Below the pieces are notes generated by a model. The model was not told the DNA's origin. It did not search any database and worked only from the letters and a program-made list of their open reading frames with translations. From a virus, in the IMG/VR virus record IMGVR_UViG_3300030102_005935, positions 1 through 53,001 of that record: a stretch of DNA of 53,001 bases; one strand, 5' to 3'. Below, one piece after another: positions 16,416 through 24,489 of the stretch. Within the stretch, counting starts at the first letter, position 1; each line of letters opens with the position of its first letter. Position numbers and translations under genes: made by a program.

Positions 16416-18249
16416 ATTATGGGAAATAGAATGGAATAGTAGTATGATACAACATGGTCGTGACTTAGGCACGATGGAATTTATCTTTGCAAAAGGCGGC
16501 AACCTCTCGGATATGAACTATGTCATGTTTGATGTTCAAGACAATACTTGGGAACCTCTCATCAAGGCTGTCGCGGAGCGCGACCATTCTCATCCCGACA
16601 TCATTCGTAAGAATGTTCCTCAACAACAACAACAACCGTTTTTCATGGATAACAGTCAACAAGGTGCATTACCGTTTATGGGAACAGGTGCAAGAAGCGC
16701 AAGAGAAATGAACAGACTTTACAACGCTGGTCAGCGAGCAGCAGACCTCCAAAATTACGCTCAAGACCCCAGCGCAATGAACGCTTTGCGCGCTGGTAAA
16801 TACGGAACTGCCGCAGGTAAAGGTTTGATAAATGTAGGTCGTGGTATTATGCAAGGTGCGCGAGCCACCCGCGATTACATGAGAGACACAGCCGGACCTA
16901 AGATGAAAGAAATGGCTGGTCGTGGCGTGGAAGCGGCTGGTCGTGGTCTAAGTGCGGCAAAAGACATGACTGGTCGTGGCCTAAGTGCGGCAAAAGACAT
17001 GACTGGTCGTGGGCTAAGTGCAGCAGCAGACATGGCTGGTCGTGGGCTTCAAGCAGTCAAAGACAGCGGTTTAGGTGAGCGTATGAAGAACTTTATGAGC
17101 GGTGCGGGTCGTGCAATCAGCGATTTGCGATTCTTACCGCAAGCAGCAAAGCAATCATACAAACAAATGGTAGCCGCAGGTGAAGACGAGGCTCGTCGTT
17201 CAGCACTTGAAGGCGGTCTTAGTCGCGGACAAAAAGAAATTGACGACGCATCAAGAAGGGCAGTTCCGGGTTCGCAGTTTTATGATTCCGAAATGGACCG
17301 AGCGCGAGCAAGCACAAGTCAAGGACTCTCTCGCGATTTCAATATCACTCCAAGAGTTCACGAAAAAGGTAAGAACAAAGGACAACCGATGGAATCAGTT
17401 GAAGATGCTATGCGCCGCGAAATTCAAGAAATTGGTGAAAGACGCAAATTACCAAAAGAAGGTTTCTTCGCTGGTATGAGGCGACGCGGTGATGAGCGAC
17501 GAGAGGCGAAAGCGGCACAACAACGAGGTGATGCGTTTGCTCCATCTAACATCGTGCCGGAAGAACCACCTAAACTACCCGATGCACCAACACCGGAAGC
17601 AGAAGCGGCGGCTAATGCTGATGCGAAAGTCACAGATACAAATGAAGACATGAACATTGACTTCGGACCCGAAACAGGAACACCACCGGACACAGGTGTA
17701 GTTGGCCCTCAACCTTCACAGAAAGCAACAGACGCTATGGCGATATTTGACAAAGTGCAAGAAAACAAGCGCAAGCGAATGGGAATGGAAACCGCTACGG
17801 CGACTGAACCAACACGCGGGCAAAGTGCTGTTACTGGCGCAGGTATGAAAATAGGTGCAACCGCAGGTGATAGAGTCGCGGGTGGGTTAGATGAGTTCTT
17901 TGCACAACACGAAAAAACACCATTCGCTGACCGCGAAGCGGCAAGGCAAGCCATGTTACAAGGTAATATAGGAACGAGCAGAATGAAAGAGGCTGGTAAA
18001 TTCTCCGGTAAAACAGCAAAGGCTGTTGAGCAAGTGTTGACTGAAATGTATGGTCCAGCGCAAGCAAAAGCAATTGTTCAAGCCGCGGAGCAAGGTAATC
18101 CCGACGCTCAAGAAATTGTTGAAGAAGCCGCTGAAAAAACTGACAATAGCGACATGAACATTGACTTCGGAAGCGAAATGATGACTTTGAGCGCGGATGA
18201 ACATCAAGCGGCTTGGGATTCGTTGTTGAAGCAGATGAGTATTAGGTGA
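16408..18249 (+). CDS. Unknown 613-aa protein with 11-residue repeats and two D-M-N-I-D-F-G motifs
   Basis: ATG 16408 overlaps the previous gene by eight bases behind TAGGAGG. Residues 1-60 look folded. Residues 125-225 are Ala/Gly/Met-rich amphipathic helix including three and a partial fourth copy of G-R-G-L-S-A-A-K-D-M-T from residue 178; eleven-residue repeats of this kind can coil around membranes, lipids or other helices. The rest is charged and mostly disordered. N-E-D-M-N-I-D-F-G lies at residues 412-420 and N-S-D-M-N-I-D-F-G at 580-588, close to the C-terminus. It may be a virion-internal or scaffold-type protein; no family was recognised. Confidence 0.7.
   Translation: MVELWEIEWNSSMIQHGRDLGTMEFIFAKGGNLSDMNYVMFDVQDNTWEPLIKAVAERDHSHPDIIRKNVPQQQQQPFFMDNSQQGALPFMGTGARSAREMNRLYNAGQRAADLQNYAQDPSAMNALRAGKYGTAAGKGLINVGRGIMQGARATRDYMRDTAGPKMKEMAGRGVEAAGRGLSAAKDMTGRGLSAAKDMTGRGLSAAADMAGRGLQAVKDSGLGERMKNFMSGAGRAISDLRFLPQAAKQSYKQMVAAGEDEARRSALEGGLSRGQKEIDDASRRAVPGSQFYDSEMDRARASTSQGLSRDFNITPRVHEKGKNKGQPMESVEDAMRREIQEIGERRKLPKEGFFAGMRRRGDERREAKAAQQRGDAFAPSNIVPEEPPKLPDAPTPEAEAAANADAKVTDTNEDMNIDFGPETGTPPDTGVVGPQPSQKATDAMAIFDKVQENKRKRMGMETATATEPTRGQSAVTGAGMKIGATAGDRVAGGLDEFFAQHEKTPFADREAARQAMLQGNIGTSRMKEAGKFSGKTAKAVEQVLTEMYGPAQAKAIVQAAEQGNPDAQEIVEEAAEKTDNSDMNIDFGSEMMTLSADEHQAAWDSLLKQMSIR
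16939..17064 (+). repeat. 33-bp tandem repeat in the 613-aa gene
   Basis: Copies start at 16939, 16972, 17005 and 17038 (last partial), each beginning GGTCGTGG and encoding an 11-residue amphipathic helix turn unit. The first two full copies are almost identical, so the array expanded recently. A diverged GGTCGTGG also occurs at 16918. Confidence 0.85.
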
Positions 18250-18255
18250 TGGCGT

Positions 18256-19656
18256 GTGCAATCGTTATCACTTGAAGCAATTGAGGAAATTGACTTTGAG
18301 GTAGCGAAGCGTGATTTCAAATTCTTCTTTGAAGAAATACTTGGGTTTCAACTATCTTGGCATCACGAACAGTGGTTCAACAATCTTGAGTCGCGTAAAA
18401 GATACTGTGTAAAAGCGGCGCGTGACCACGGTAAATCAACGCTGTTCCTCGGCTACATGTTGTGGAAAACTGCATTCAATCCTAAAACCAAAGCAGTATT
18501 GATTTCACACAGTTTGCATCAGTCTATACACCACATGCGCACGCTCAATGATTTGATTGACAGTGTGCCGTTTCTTGCTAAGATGAAAAAGCCGGATTCG
18601 TGGTCAAAGACATTTTTTGGTTTTTCTAATGGTTCTAACATTAGCGCGAAGTCGGTTGGTGGTGCTATCCGTGGTATCCACCCCGACCTCATTCTATGCG
18701 ACGACATTCTGTGGGGAACAACCGACACAGAACTTGCTCGCGTTGCATCATGGTTTTACGAAGTCCTTGTCCCGACGCTCCACCACACCTCAAAACTAAT
18801 GATAGTCGGGACACCCTTTACTCCAACTGATTTATACACAGAACTTGAAAGTCGCGATGGGTATCTTGTTGAGACATATCCGGCTATCAATGTCAAAGGT
18901 GAAGCGTTATGGCCGGAGCGTTGGGATTTAGAATCATTAGATGCGCGCAGAAATGATATGCCAGCAATTGCATTTGCTCGCGAATACCTGTGTGAACCAA
19001 TGGACGATGTATCAAGTCTCTTCCCGTCAACTATTCTTCAAGCCGCTAAAGACTCATCATTGAAACTAATAGAGCGCGAGGTAGGCGACCCCGATGACCA
19101 ATACTTCATTGGTTGGGACCCTGCGATTTCATCGGACAGAAGTGCAGACTATACTGTAATGGTGGTGCTTCGTCGCCCATCAACTAACCCCGAAATGCTT
19201 GAGTTAGTTCACGCAATCCGTCGTAAGAACATGGACTTCCGCACACAGATTACTGAGATACAAAGACTCAACGCGAAGTTTAATCCCGATGTAATTGAAC
19301 TTGAGGCTAACAACTTCCAGCGTGTGTTTGCAACTGAACTTCGCGCTGATACAGATTTACCAATCAAGACCTTCATTTCCACACGCCAACGCCGTGAGTC
19401 GCTTCTCATGGGTTTGGTGTTGCGCTTTGAGAAAGAGCAAATCCGTTTGCCGTGGGGTGATGACCGTTCTCGCACGCTGATGTCCGAACTTGAGCGAGAG
19501 TTGCTTATGTTTGGTATGAGCAAGAAAGGTCGGCTTGACAGTATTGGTAGGCACGATGACTTTGCTATTGCTCTTGCGTTGGCGCATTGGGCGACCACGG
19601 AGTTCCGTGAGCGCATTGTGGACTTAGATGAAATAATGGCGGGGTTGTTAGATTGA
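18256..19656 (+). CDS. terL: Terminase large subunit (packaging ATPase-nuclease)
   Basis: The 466-aa length is typical. Residues 54-62 (A-A-R-D-H-G-K-S-T) are the Walker A loop, I83-S-H-S86 a strand and coupling position, and L145-I-L-C-D-D150 the Walker B aspartates. The C-terminal half has the RNase H-like nuclease signature: G-W-D-P-A-I-S near residue 289, an acidic strand V-I-E-L-E-A near 355, and G-R-H-D-D-F-A-I-A-L-A near 435. It drives DNA into proheads through the portal (22255) and cuts the concatemer. GTG 18256 follows TAGGTGAT by five bases. It has no intein and all key motifs are intact. Confidence 0.95.
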   Translation: MQSLSLEAIEEIDFEVAKRDFKFFFEEILGFQLSWHHEQWFNNLESRKRYCVKAARDHGKSTLFLGYMLWKTAFNPKTKAVLISHSLHQSIHHMRTLNDLIDSVPFLAKMKKPDSWSKTFFGFSNGSNISAKSVGGAIRGIHPDLILCDDILWGTTDTELARVASWFYEVLVPTLHHTSKLMIVGTPFTPTDLYTELESRDGYLVETYPAINVKGEALWPERWDLESLDARRNDMPAIAFAREYLCEPMDDVSSLFPSTILQAAKDSSLKLIEREVGDPDDQYFIGWDPAISSDRSADYTVMVVLRRPSTNPEMLELVHAIRRKNMDFRTQITEIQRLNAKFNPDVIELEANNFQRVFATELRADTDLPIKTFISTRQRRESLLMGLVLRFEKEQIRLPWGDDRSRTLMSELERELLMFGMSKKGRLDSIGRHDDFAIALALAHWATTEFRERIVDLDEIMAGLLD

Positions 19657-19853
19657 GCGATTGTAATTGTGAATTTTGTGTAGGAACGAATGCGGCTTTT
19701 GATATGCTTGAAAAGAAATTATGTCCAGCGGGTAAGGCCGCGGCGAAGCGTAAATTCAAGGTTTATCCAAGCGCGTATGCAAATGGTTGGGCTGTTCAAT
19801 ATTGTCGCGGCAAGTTCCGTGGTAAAAAGAAGAAAGGAGGCAAGAAAAAATGA
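19653..19853 (+). CDS. Small Cys-containing basic protein, 66 aa
   Basis: TTG 19653 overlaps the terL stop (TTGA). After C4/C6/C9, the segment C-P-A-G-K-A-A-A-K-R-K-F-K-V-Y-P-S-A-Y-A belongs to a short basic family I remember from marine phages and giant viruses; I do not name it because I cannot check. The C-terminus is poly-Lys/Gly. It is the first of a run of small basic proteins between terL and portal, possibly DNA-condensing or minor virion proteins. Confidence 0.65.
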   Translation: MSDCNCEFCVGTNAAFDMLEKKLCPAGKAAAKRKFKVYPSAYANGWAVQYCRGKFRGKKKKGGKKK

Positions 19854-20014
19854 AACTCAAAAAAGACAAATGCTGTTGTGGCGGAACGAAAGATACACCA
19901 TGTGTTTGTATGATTGAAGGTAATCAATGCTCCGCTAAAAAACCTAAATGTCCTTGTTATAGATTAATGGATAAACAAAAAACTGCTTTGAAAAAGATGG
20001 TGCGAATAGTATGA
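19850..20014 (+). CDS. Cys-rich microprotein, 54 aa
   Basis: ATG 19850 overlaps the previous stop (ATGA) behind AAAGGAGG, and its own stop overlaps the next ATG in the same way. The protein has eight cysteines (C8, C9, C10, C18, C20, C27, C34, C36) among lysines, a pattern suggesting bound metal or a disulfide-knotted fold. The double ATGA coupling and the good Shine-Dalgarno argue that it is real despite its size. No family recognised. Confidence 0.65.
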   Translation: MKLKKDKCCCGGTKDTPCVCMIEGNQCSAKKPKCPCYRLMDKQKTALKKMVRIV

Positions 20015-20316
20015 CAGTTGAAAAGAATTTGAATCGTTGGTTCAAGGAGAAATGGGTTGATGTTTCTCGTAAAAAGAAAGACGGTTCACACCCTCCATGT
20101 GGGCGAAGTAAAGCCAAGACTTCTTCAAAGGGTTATCCAAAATGTCGTCCTTCTGTTAAGGTATCAAGTAAAACTCCAAAGACTTCCGGCTCTATGTCCG
20201 AGGGTCAAAAACGCGCGGCAACAAAACGCAAACGCAGTAAAAAACAAGGTGTGGGTGGTAAGCCGACCATCGTTAAGGCAATGGACGATGCTTGGTTGAT
20301 GCTCAAAGGTAGGTGA
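20011..20316 (+). CDS. Small basic protein, 101 aa, ending in an A-W-x-x-L-K motif
   Basis: The protein starts N-L-N-R-W-F-K-E-K-W-V-D-V and continues with H-P-P-C-G-R-S-K and G-Y-P-K-C-R-P-S, a pattern I recognise from small uncharacterised basic proteins of marine viruses. Residues 58-80 (M-S-E-G-Q-K-R-A-A-T-K-R-K-R) are highly basic. The C-terminus is A90-M-D-D-A-W95-L-M-L-K, a motif that recurs in other proteins of this window. It likely binds nucleic acid or is packaged; function unknown. Confidence 0.7.
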   Translation: MTVEKNLNRWFKEKWVDVSRKKKDGSHPPCGRSKAKTSSKGYPKCRPSVKVSSKTPKTSGSMSEGQKRAATKRKRSKKQGVGGKPTIVKAMDDAWLMLKGR

Positions 20317-20320
20317 AAAA

Positions 20321-20734
20321 ATGACAGAATATGAATACATTATGCACGAACCAATAACAGCCGAAGAATTAGCAATGATGAACGATGAAGATATATCAAA
20401 AGAAGTATCTTTTTGTTCGTGCTGTTCACCGTTTGATATAGCAAGTTCTGTGTTGAAAGCGAAGAAAAAAAGCAAACCGTTTCACGGTTATAACCCAAAC
20501 AAGCACAGTCGTAAAGGTGGATTGAACGCTAAAGGTCGCGCTGCCGCCAAGCGTAAAAGCGGTGCTAATCTCAAACCTCCTGTAACTACCAAACCAAGTA
20601 AGTTGAAACCGGGTGGTAAGAAAGCCAAGAGGCGTAAATCATTCTGTGCAAGAATGGGAGGCGTGAAAGGACCAACCAGTAAAGGCGGTAAATTGACACC
20701 GAAAGGTGCAGCATTGAAAAGGTGGAACTGTTGA
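20321..20734 (+). CDS. Small basic viral protein, 137 aa
   Basis: Residues 1-45 are acidic with a C-S-C-C cluster. From about residue 65 the sequence is G-G-L-N-A-K-G-R-A-A-A-K-R-K ... R-K-S-F-C-A-R-M-G-G-V-K, ending L-K-R-W-N-C. I recognise this as a small family shared by tailed phages and nucleocytoplasmic large DNA viruses (from memory catalogued as DUF6321; not checked). Function is unknown. GGTGAAAA precedes ATG 20321. The acidic head is probably specific to this virus. Confidence 0.75.
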   Translation: MTEYEYIMHEPITAEELAMMNDEDISKEVSFCSCCSPFDIASSVLKAKKKSKPFHGYNPNKHSRKGGLNAKGRAAAKRKSGANLKPPVTTKPSKLKPGGKKAKRRKSFCARMGGVKGPTSKGGKLTPKGAALKRWNC

Positions 20735-20877
20735 TGGATTGTTTCAAAGGCTGTTGTTATACAACCAATGATGGCTACCCGTTTGGGTATTGCCGAAAAT
20801 GTTGGTTGGCTAACGGCAGTCCTCAACCGGTCGGTGGAGGTTTTATTGACCCAATAGGTGGTGAAGATGAAAATTGA
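20734..20877 (+). CDS. Cys-rich microprotein, 47 aa
   Basis: ATG 20734 overlaps the last base of the previous stop, and the frame ends 11 bases inside the next gene. Five cysteines (C3, C7, C8, C20, C23) lie in the first half, followed by a Gly/Pro tail. GGTGG lies nine bases upstream. Position in a fully overlapping gene string and the Cys pattern support it; length alone does not. Confidence 0.5.
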   Translation: MDCFKGCCYTTNDGYPFGYCRKCWLANGSPQPVGGGFIDPIGGEDEN

Positions 20878-22258
20878 TTTAGCCGATGAAACGGCTTTTA
20901 TTGATATGATTTTGAAAAACACCATTCGTGGTGCTTCAATAGGCGATGGTCCACAACCAATTAATCAAGGACAAGGTGAAGTGAATGCAAATCCTGTGCC
21001 ACCTCCACCGAATGAAGTTGAAGAAGAAGAAGAGAAGAAAGAAATGGCTAAAGAAGTCGCGCAACAACTTAAGCGTTCATTACCCGACGGTGGTTGGTTT
21101 CAATCAATGTTCGGTCGCGGTGCTGGTGATTTAGTCAAAGATTTGAGAATGGCTCGTCGTGAACATAAGGATATGCGCGACGCTATTGATTACGCTATTG
21201 ATGCTATCCGTATTGCAAAAAAGCAAGAGGTTGAGGCTACCCTTCAATCAATTGAATGGATTGGCAAACATGAACAAACAGTTCGTAATCTCGGTATTAG
21301 TGAGCGCGATTTACAAGCATTGCGTAAGCATGGACACACACGCGAATATGCACTTCGTCGTGCTTGTGCGCAATGGGAGAAAGCCAACGACACTATCAGT
21401 AAATTATTGCTACTTGAAGGAGATTTCAATGATGAGCAAAGACAAATGTGGGTTGATGCTCAACAACTAAAGAAGAACTCAAAGAAAGAATGGCGTAACA
21501 CTTTACATTCAATTGATAACATCAAAAAAACAGATGCTATATTTTTAACAAAGGCCGCAAGAATACTTGAAGAGCGCGGTCCTTTACCCGCTAATGAAAT
21601 ATTTGCCAGTATGGAAAAAACAAAATCTTTGTCAACAAATCAATTAAGCGCGCTATTCAAAATGTATGGTGTTGATTACGATATTGAGAAGGTTGGTGCT
21701 GGTTGGGGTATAGTCCGCGATGAATCGGTAATTTTCAAAGATGTATGGGCTTACGCTGCTGGATTCCTTGATGCTGATGGATATATCACAATCACAAAGC
21801 GTCTTGAACCGAGGGCTGGTTTTATCGCTACCGGTGAAAGAGGTAAAATGCATTGCGAGCAATTACACAAGGCTCTTGGTTGCGGCGTTCTTCAAACAGA
21901 TTTGAAGATACATAAAAATAGCAGACGCACACAGCACAGACTTCAATTTTACAGTGAAGATGATTTGCGTAAATTGATGAAAGGGTTGCGACCACATCTC
22001 CGCATGAAGAAAGGTCAAGCGGGTGCTGTTCTTGAGTTGCTTGATTTGCGCGGTCGTAAAACAGACATAATCAAATCACGCCGCGATGAGTTGTATCGTA
22101 TAGTGAAATGGTTGAATTGGAAAGATGTTCCCGACAAGCGTGAAGAATTGCTTAAAGAGTGGAACATTGATGAAGCCGGACTTCATGCCATGTTTAATCG
22201 GGACGGCGAAACCCTCCGTCTTCTTGACGACGCTAACCGACTTGTGGAGATGATATGA
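20867..22258 (+). CDS. Protein with C-terminal LAGLIDADG-like domain, between terL and portal
   Basis: The 463-aa protein starts at ATG 20867 behind GGTGGTGAAG. Residues 30-65 are a Pro/Glu linker; 70-230 are helical with possible coiled coil. From about residue 295, W-A-Y-A-A-G-F-L-D-A-D-G-Y-I-T-I is a clear LAGLIDADG motif, followed by about 120 residues typical of one endonuclease domain (G-F-I-A-T-G-E-R, L-H-K-A-L-G-C-G, H-R-L-Q-F-Y). The acidic residue of the motif is present, so cleavage is possible, but a single domain must dimerise. It is not an intein: no splice-junction residues and the host protein is not a conserved gene. A domesticated role in packaging or gene control is an alternative. 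Confidence 0.75.
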   Translation: MKIDLADETAFIDMILKNTIRGASIGDGPQPINQGQGEVNANPVPPPPNEVEEEEEKKEMAKEVAQQLKRSLPDGGWFQSMFGRGAGDLVKDLRMARREHKDMRDAIDYAIDAIRIAKKQEVEATLQSIEWIGKHEQTVRNLGISERDLQALRKHGHTREYALRRACAQWEKANDTISKLLLLEGDFNDEQRQMWVDAQQLKKNSKKEWRNTLHSIDNIKKTDAIFLTKAARILEERGPLPANEIFASMEKTKSLSTNQLSALFKMYGVDYDIEKVGAGWGIVRDESVIFKDVWAYAAGFLDADGYITITKRLEPRAGFIATGERGKMHCEQLHKALGCGVLQTDLKIHKNSRRTQHRLQFYSEDDLRKLMKGLRPHLRMKKGQAGAVLELLDLRGRKTDIIKSRRDELYRIVKWLNWKDVPDKREELLKEWNIDEAGLHAMFNRDGETLRLLDDANRLVEMI

Positions 22259-24105
22259 TGGCAGAAGAAAAAGGACTGGTCGGGCGTTTTTTGTCAAGAT
22301 TGACAAAACCGTTCAACCGCCGAACAACACCCGAACCTATGATGCCCTTATGGAAGACGGGCATTCAAGAACCCGTTTTAGTTCAAGGTGTATCAATACC
22401 CGCCCTTTATGCGACAGTTCAAGAATCAATAATCTTGAGAACAACAATCAACACCTTATGTCAAGAAATATTCCGCCGTGGATATTATTGGGAGAAAAAG
22501 TTTCACAAGAAATGCACTAATTGTGATGAAGAATATCAACATGATACTGTTAATGAATGCCGTATTTGTGGTAATGAAGAGTTTGACAGCCCCGATGCTG
22601 ACCAAATACTATACCCGCGCTGGTTGTTAAAGCAACGCAACAGTATGGACCAATCATTTATTGAAGTGATGAAAGAGATTGAATGGGATTTAGATATTGT
22701 TGATGATGCGTTTTTGTTGCTCATCAAAGAATATTTCATTGACCCAAAGAGCGGTGAAATAGAATTCTTCCGCGTCAAAGAGTTGGTGCGCGGCGACCCT
22801 ACATTCATGAGAATAGTTGCTGATAAAGCAGGTAAGCGCGGAGGCAGATATTTACTGTGTCCTGTCCATCGTGATAAAACATATCCACATAACGGCGACC
22901 ACAGTAAATGTGAAGTCTGTTCTCTCCCTCTTCAAGATGTTCATTACATCAACACAGCCGGTAGCGGTAAAACGCAATATTACATTGACGGAGAAGTGTT
23001 GCATCTATCTAAATTCAATCCGTCTAAACTATACGGGCGTTCACCTGTTGCCAGTATGTGGAGACAAGCGCAATCACTTACTGCTATGGATAACTACATT
23101 TATCTTGCATATCAAAAGCGACGAATACCGCGTGGTGTTCTTGCTATTACTACTGATAACATTCAATCAACTGCATCATTTTGGAAAGGTGCAGAAGAAA
23201 AGATGGAGCGCGACCCACACTACATACCAAAGGTTGGTGTTGAATCTTCATCGGGTCGTGGTAAGGTTGAGTTTGTTCGTTTCATGGACAGCCTTGATGA
23301 GATGCAATACGCGCAAGTCCGTGATGAGATAAGAATGCGCATCGCGGCATTTTATGGTGTATCTAATGTTTTCATGATGGACGCTGGTAAGTCCGGTGGT
23401 TTGAACAACGAAGGTATGCAAATACTTGTAACAAACCGAGCGGTTGAATCCGGTCAAAAGTTATATTCACGCGAATTGTTCCCAAGAATGTTAGACCAAA
23501 TGGGAGTTGAAGATTGGTGTTTGACACTATATCCAAACGAAGAAGAAGATGAAATCACAAGACTCCGCCGCGATGAGCAAGAAGTCAACATTGCACAGCG
23601 TATGCAAGCACTTGGATTCCAACCGGAATTGACCGAAGATGCTGGTCGCGATATACGCTTCGTTTACAAGAAACCCGACCCACAAGAAGCCATGATGCAA
23701 CAACAGGCTGGCGGTGCGGGAGGAATGCCTATGCCACCGGGTGGTGGCGGAATGCCACCAATGGGTGGCGGTATGGCTCCACCTATGCCGCCGGGGGGCG
23801 GCTTACCTCCACAGGGTGGGGGTCCGATGATGCCACCGGGGGCAGGGGCTTCGCCACCGGGCGGGGGAGGACTCCCACCGGGCGGCGCGCCGATTATGAT
23901 GATGGAGAAAGCGATAGGTTTGGGTGAAAGCACTGGTCAACGCGACCGCGGACCTGCACCTATCAGTTCCGAAACTCATCAATCGGGCGCACCGTCAACA
24001 AAAAAGAACCAACGCGGAGCAAAAAAGACACCGTTGGAACAAGCACTTGATAGCGTTCAAGCCGCGAAAGACCCTACTTCAAAGCAAAAAGATAGTGGAT
24101 TTTGA
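22255..24105 (+). CDS. Portal protein with two zinc-ribbon insertions
   Basis: The 616-aa protein lies where the portal is expected. Recognisable portal parts are the helical region from about residue 125 (D-Q-S-F-I-E-V-M-K-E), the strand E-V-L-H-L-S-K-F-N-P and the stem-like N-Y-I-Y-L-A-Y-Q-K-R-R-I-P-R-G-V near 280. Two Cys clusters are inserted: C87/C90/C102/C105 and C202/H205/C219/C222, each a plausible zinc ribbon. Residues 475-550 are Gly/Pro/Met repeats, presumably flexible. The dodecameric portal would form the DNA channel, docking TerL and the connectors. The start is within the previous stop; ATG 22258 is also possible. Confidence 0.85.
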   Translation: MMAEEKGLVGRFLSRLTKPFNRRTTPEPMMPLWKTGIQEPVLVQGVSIPALYATVQESIILRTTINTLCQEIFRRGYYWEKKFHKKCTNCDEEYQHDTVNECRICGNEEFDSPDADQILYPRWLLKQRNSMDQSFIEVMKEIEWDLDIVDDAFLLLIKEYFIDPKSGEIEFFRVKELVRGDPTFMRIVADKAGKRGGRYLLCPVHRDKTYPHNGDHSKCEVCSLPLQDVHYINTAGSGKTQYYIDGEVLHLSKFNPSKLYGRSPVASMWRQAQSLTAMDNYIYLAYQKRRIPRGVLAITTDNIQSTASFWKGAEEKMERDPHYIPKVGVESSSGRGKVEFVRFMDSLDEMQYAQVRDEIRMRIAAFYGVSNVFMMDAGKSGGLNNEGMQILVTNRAVESGQKLYSRELFPRMLDQMGVEDWCLTLYPNEEEDEITRLRRDEQEVNIAQRMQALGFQPELTEDAGRDIRFVYKKPDPQEAMMQQQAGGAGGMPMPPGGGGMPPMGGGMAPPMPPGGGLPPQGGGPMMPPGAGASPPGGGGLPPGGAPIMMMEKAIGLGESTGQRDRGPAPISSETHQSGAPSTKKNQRGAKKTPLEQALDSVQAAKDPTSKQKDSGF

Positions 24106-24147
24106 AATAGGGATAACTTAAAGGCATAGCCGCACCTCGTCAGTCGC

Positions 24148-24489
24148 ATGAGCCTACTTGCAAAGATGGACCCGATGGTTCGTAAATTAGAAACTGCAAT
24201 GTCCGAATTTAAGGTCGCGCTTGCGAATAATGACCTTGTATCGGCTGAACAATTTTTGAGAAGTATTCAATCAACAAGCGATTACCTTGCTGATGATGTC
24301 ACCGCGATTTACAAGTCTCAAACTGGCGGAGACAAGGTTATTGGTGTTAACGATAGGTTCGCTGGTGGCTTCCCTGTTGCACAGTTCAACAGCACACAAG
24401 GAGTTATCGCGAAGTCCGGTGATAGACCAATGGGTTACATTGGACCGGACAGAATCGGTGCGCACTTCAAGAAACAAGGACAGGTGTGA
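24148..24489 (+). CDS. Unknown small head-module protein, 113 aa
   Basis: The gene follows the portal after 42 bases and has no clear Shine-Dalgarno. The N-terminal half (residues 5-55) is a predicted amphipathic helix pair; the C-terminal half is Gly-rich with R-P-M-G-Y-I-G-P-D-R. No family recognised. Position between portal and protease suggests a head or scaffold accessory protein. Confidence 0.6.
   Translation: MSLLAKMDPMVRKLETAMSEFKVALANNDLVSAEQFLRSIQSTSDYLADDVTAIYKSQTGGDKVIGVNDRFAGGFPVAQFNSTQGVIAKSGDRPMGYIGPDRIGAHFKKQGQV

Noticed and set aside
20867-22258. LAGLIDADG domain as an intein
   Set aside because: No N-terminal Cys/Ser splice block and no C-terminal His-Asn followed by Cys/Ser/Thr; the domain ends the protein instead of interrupting a conserved one.
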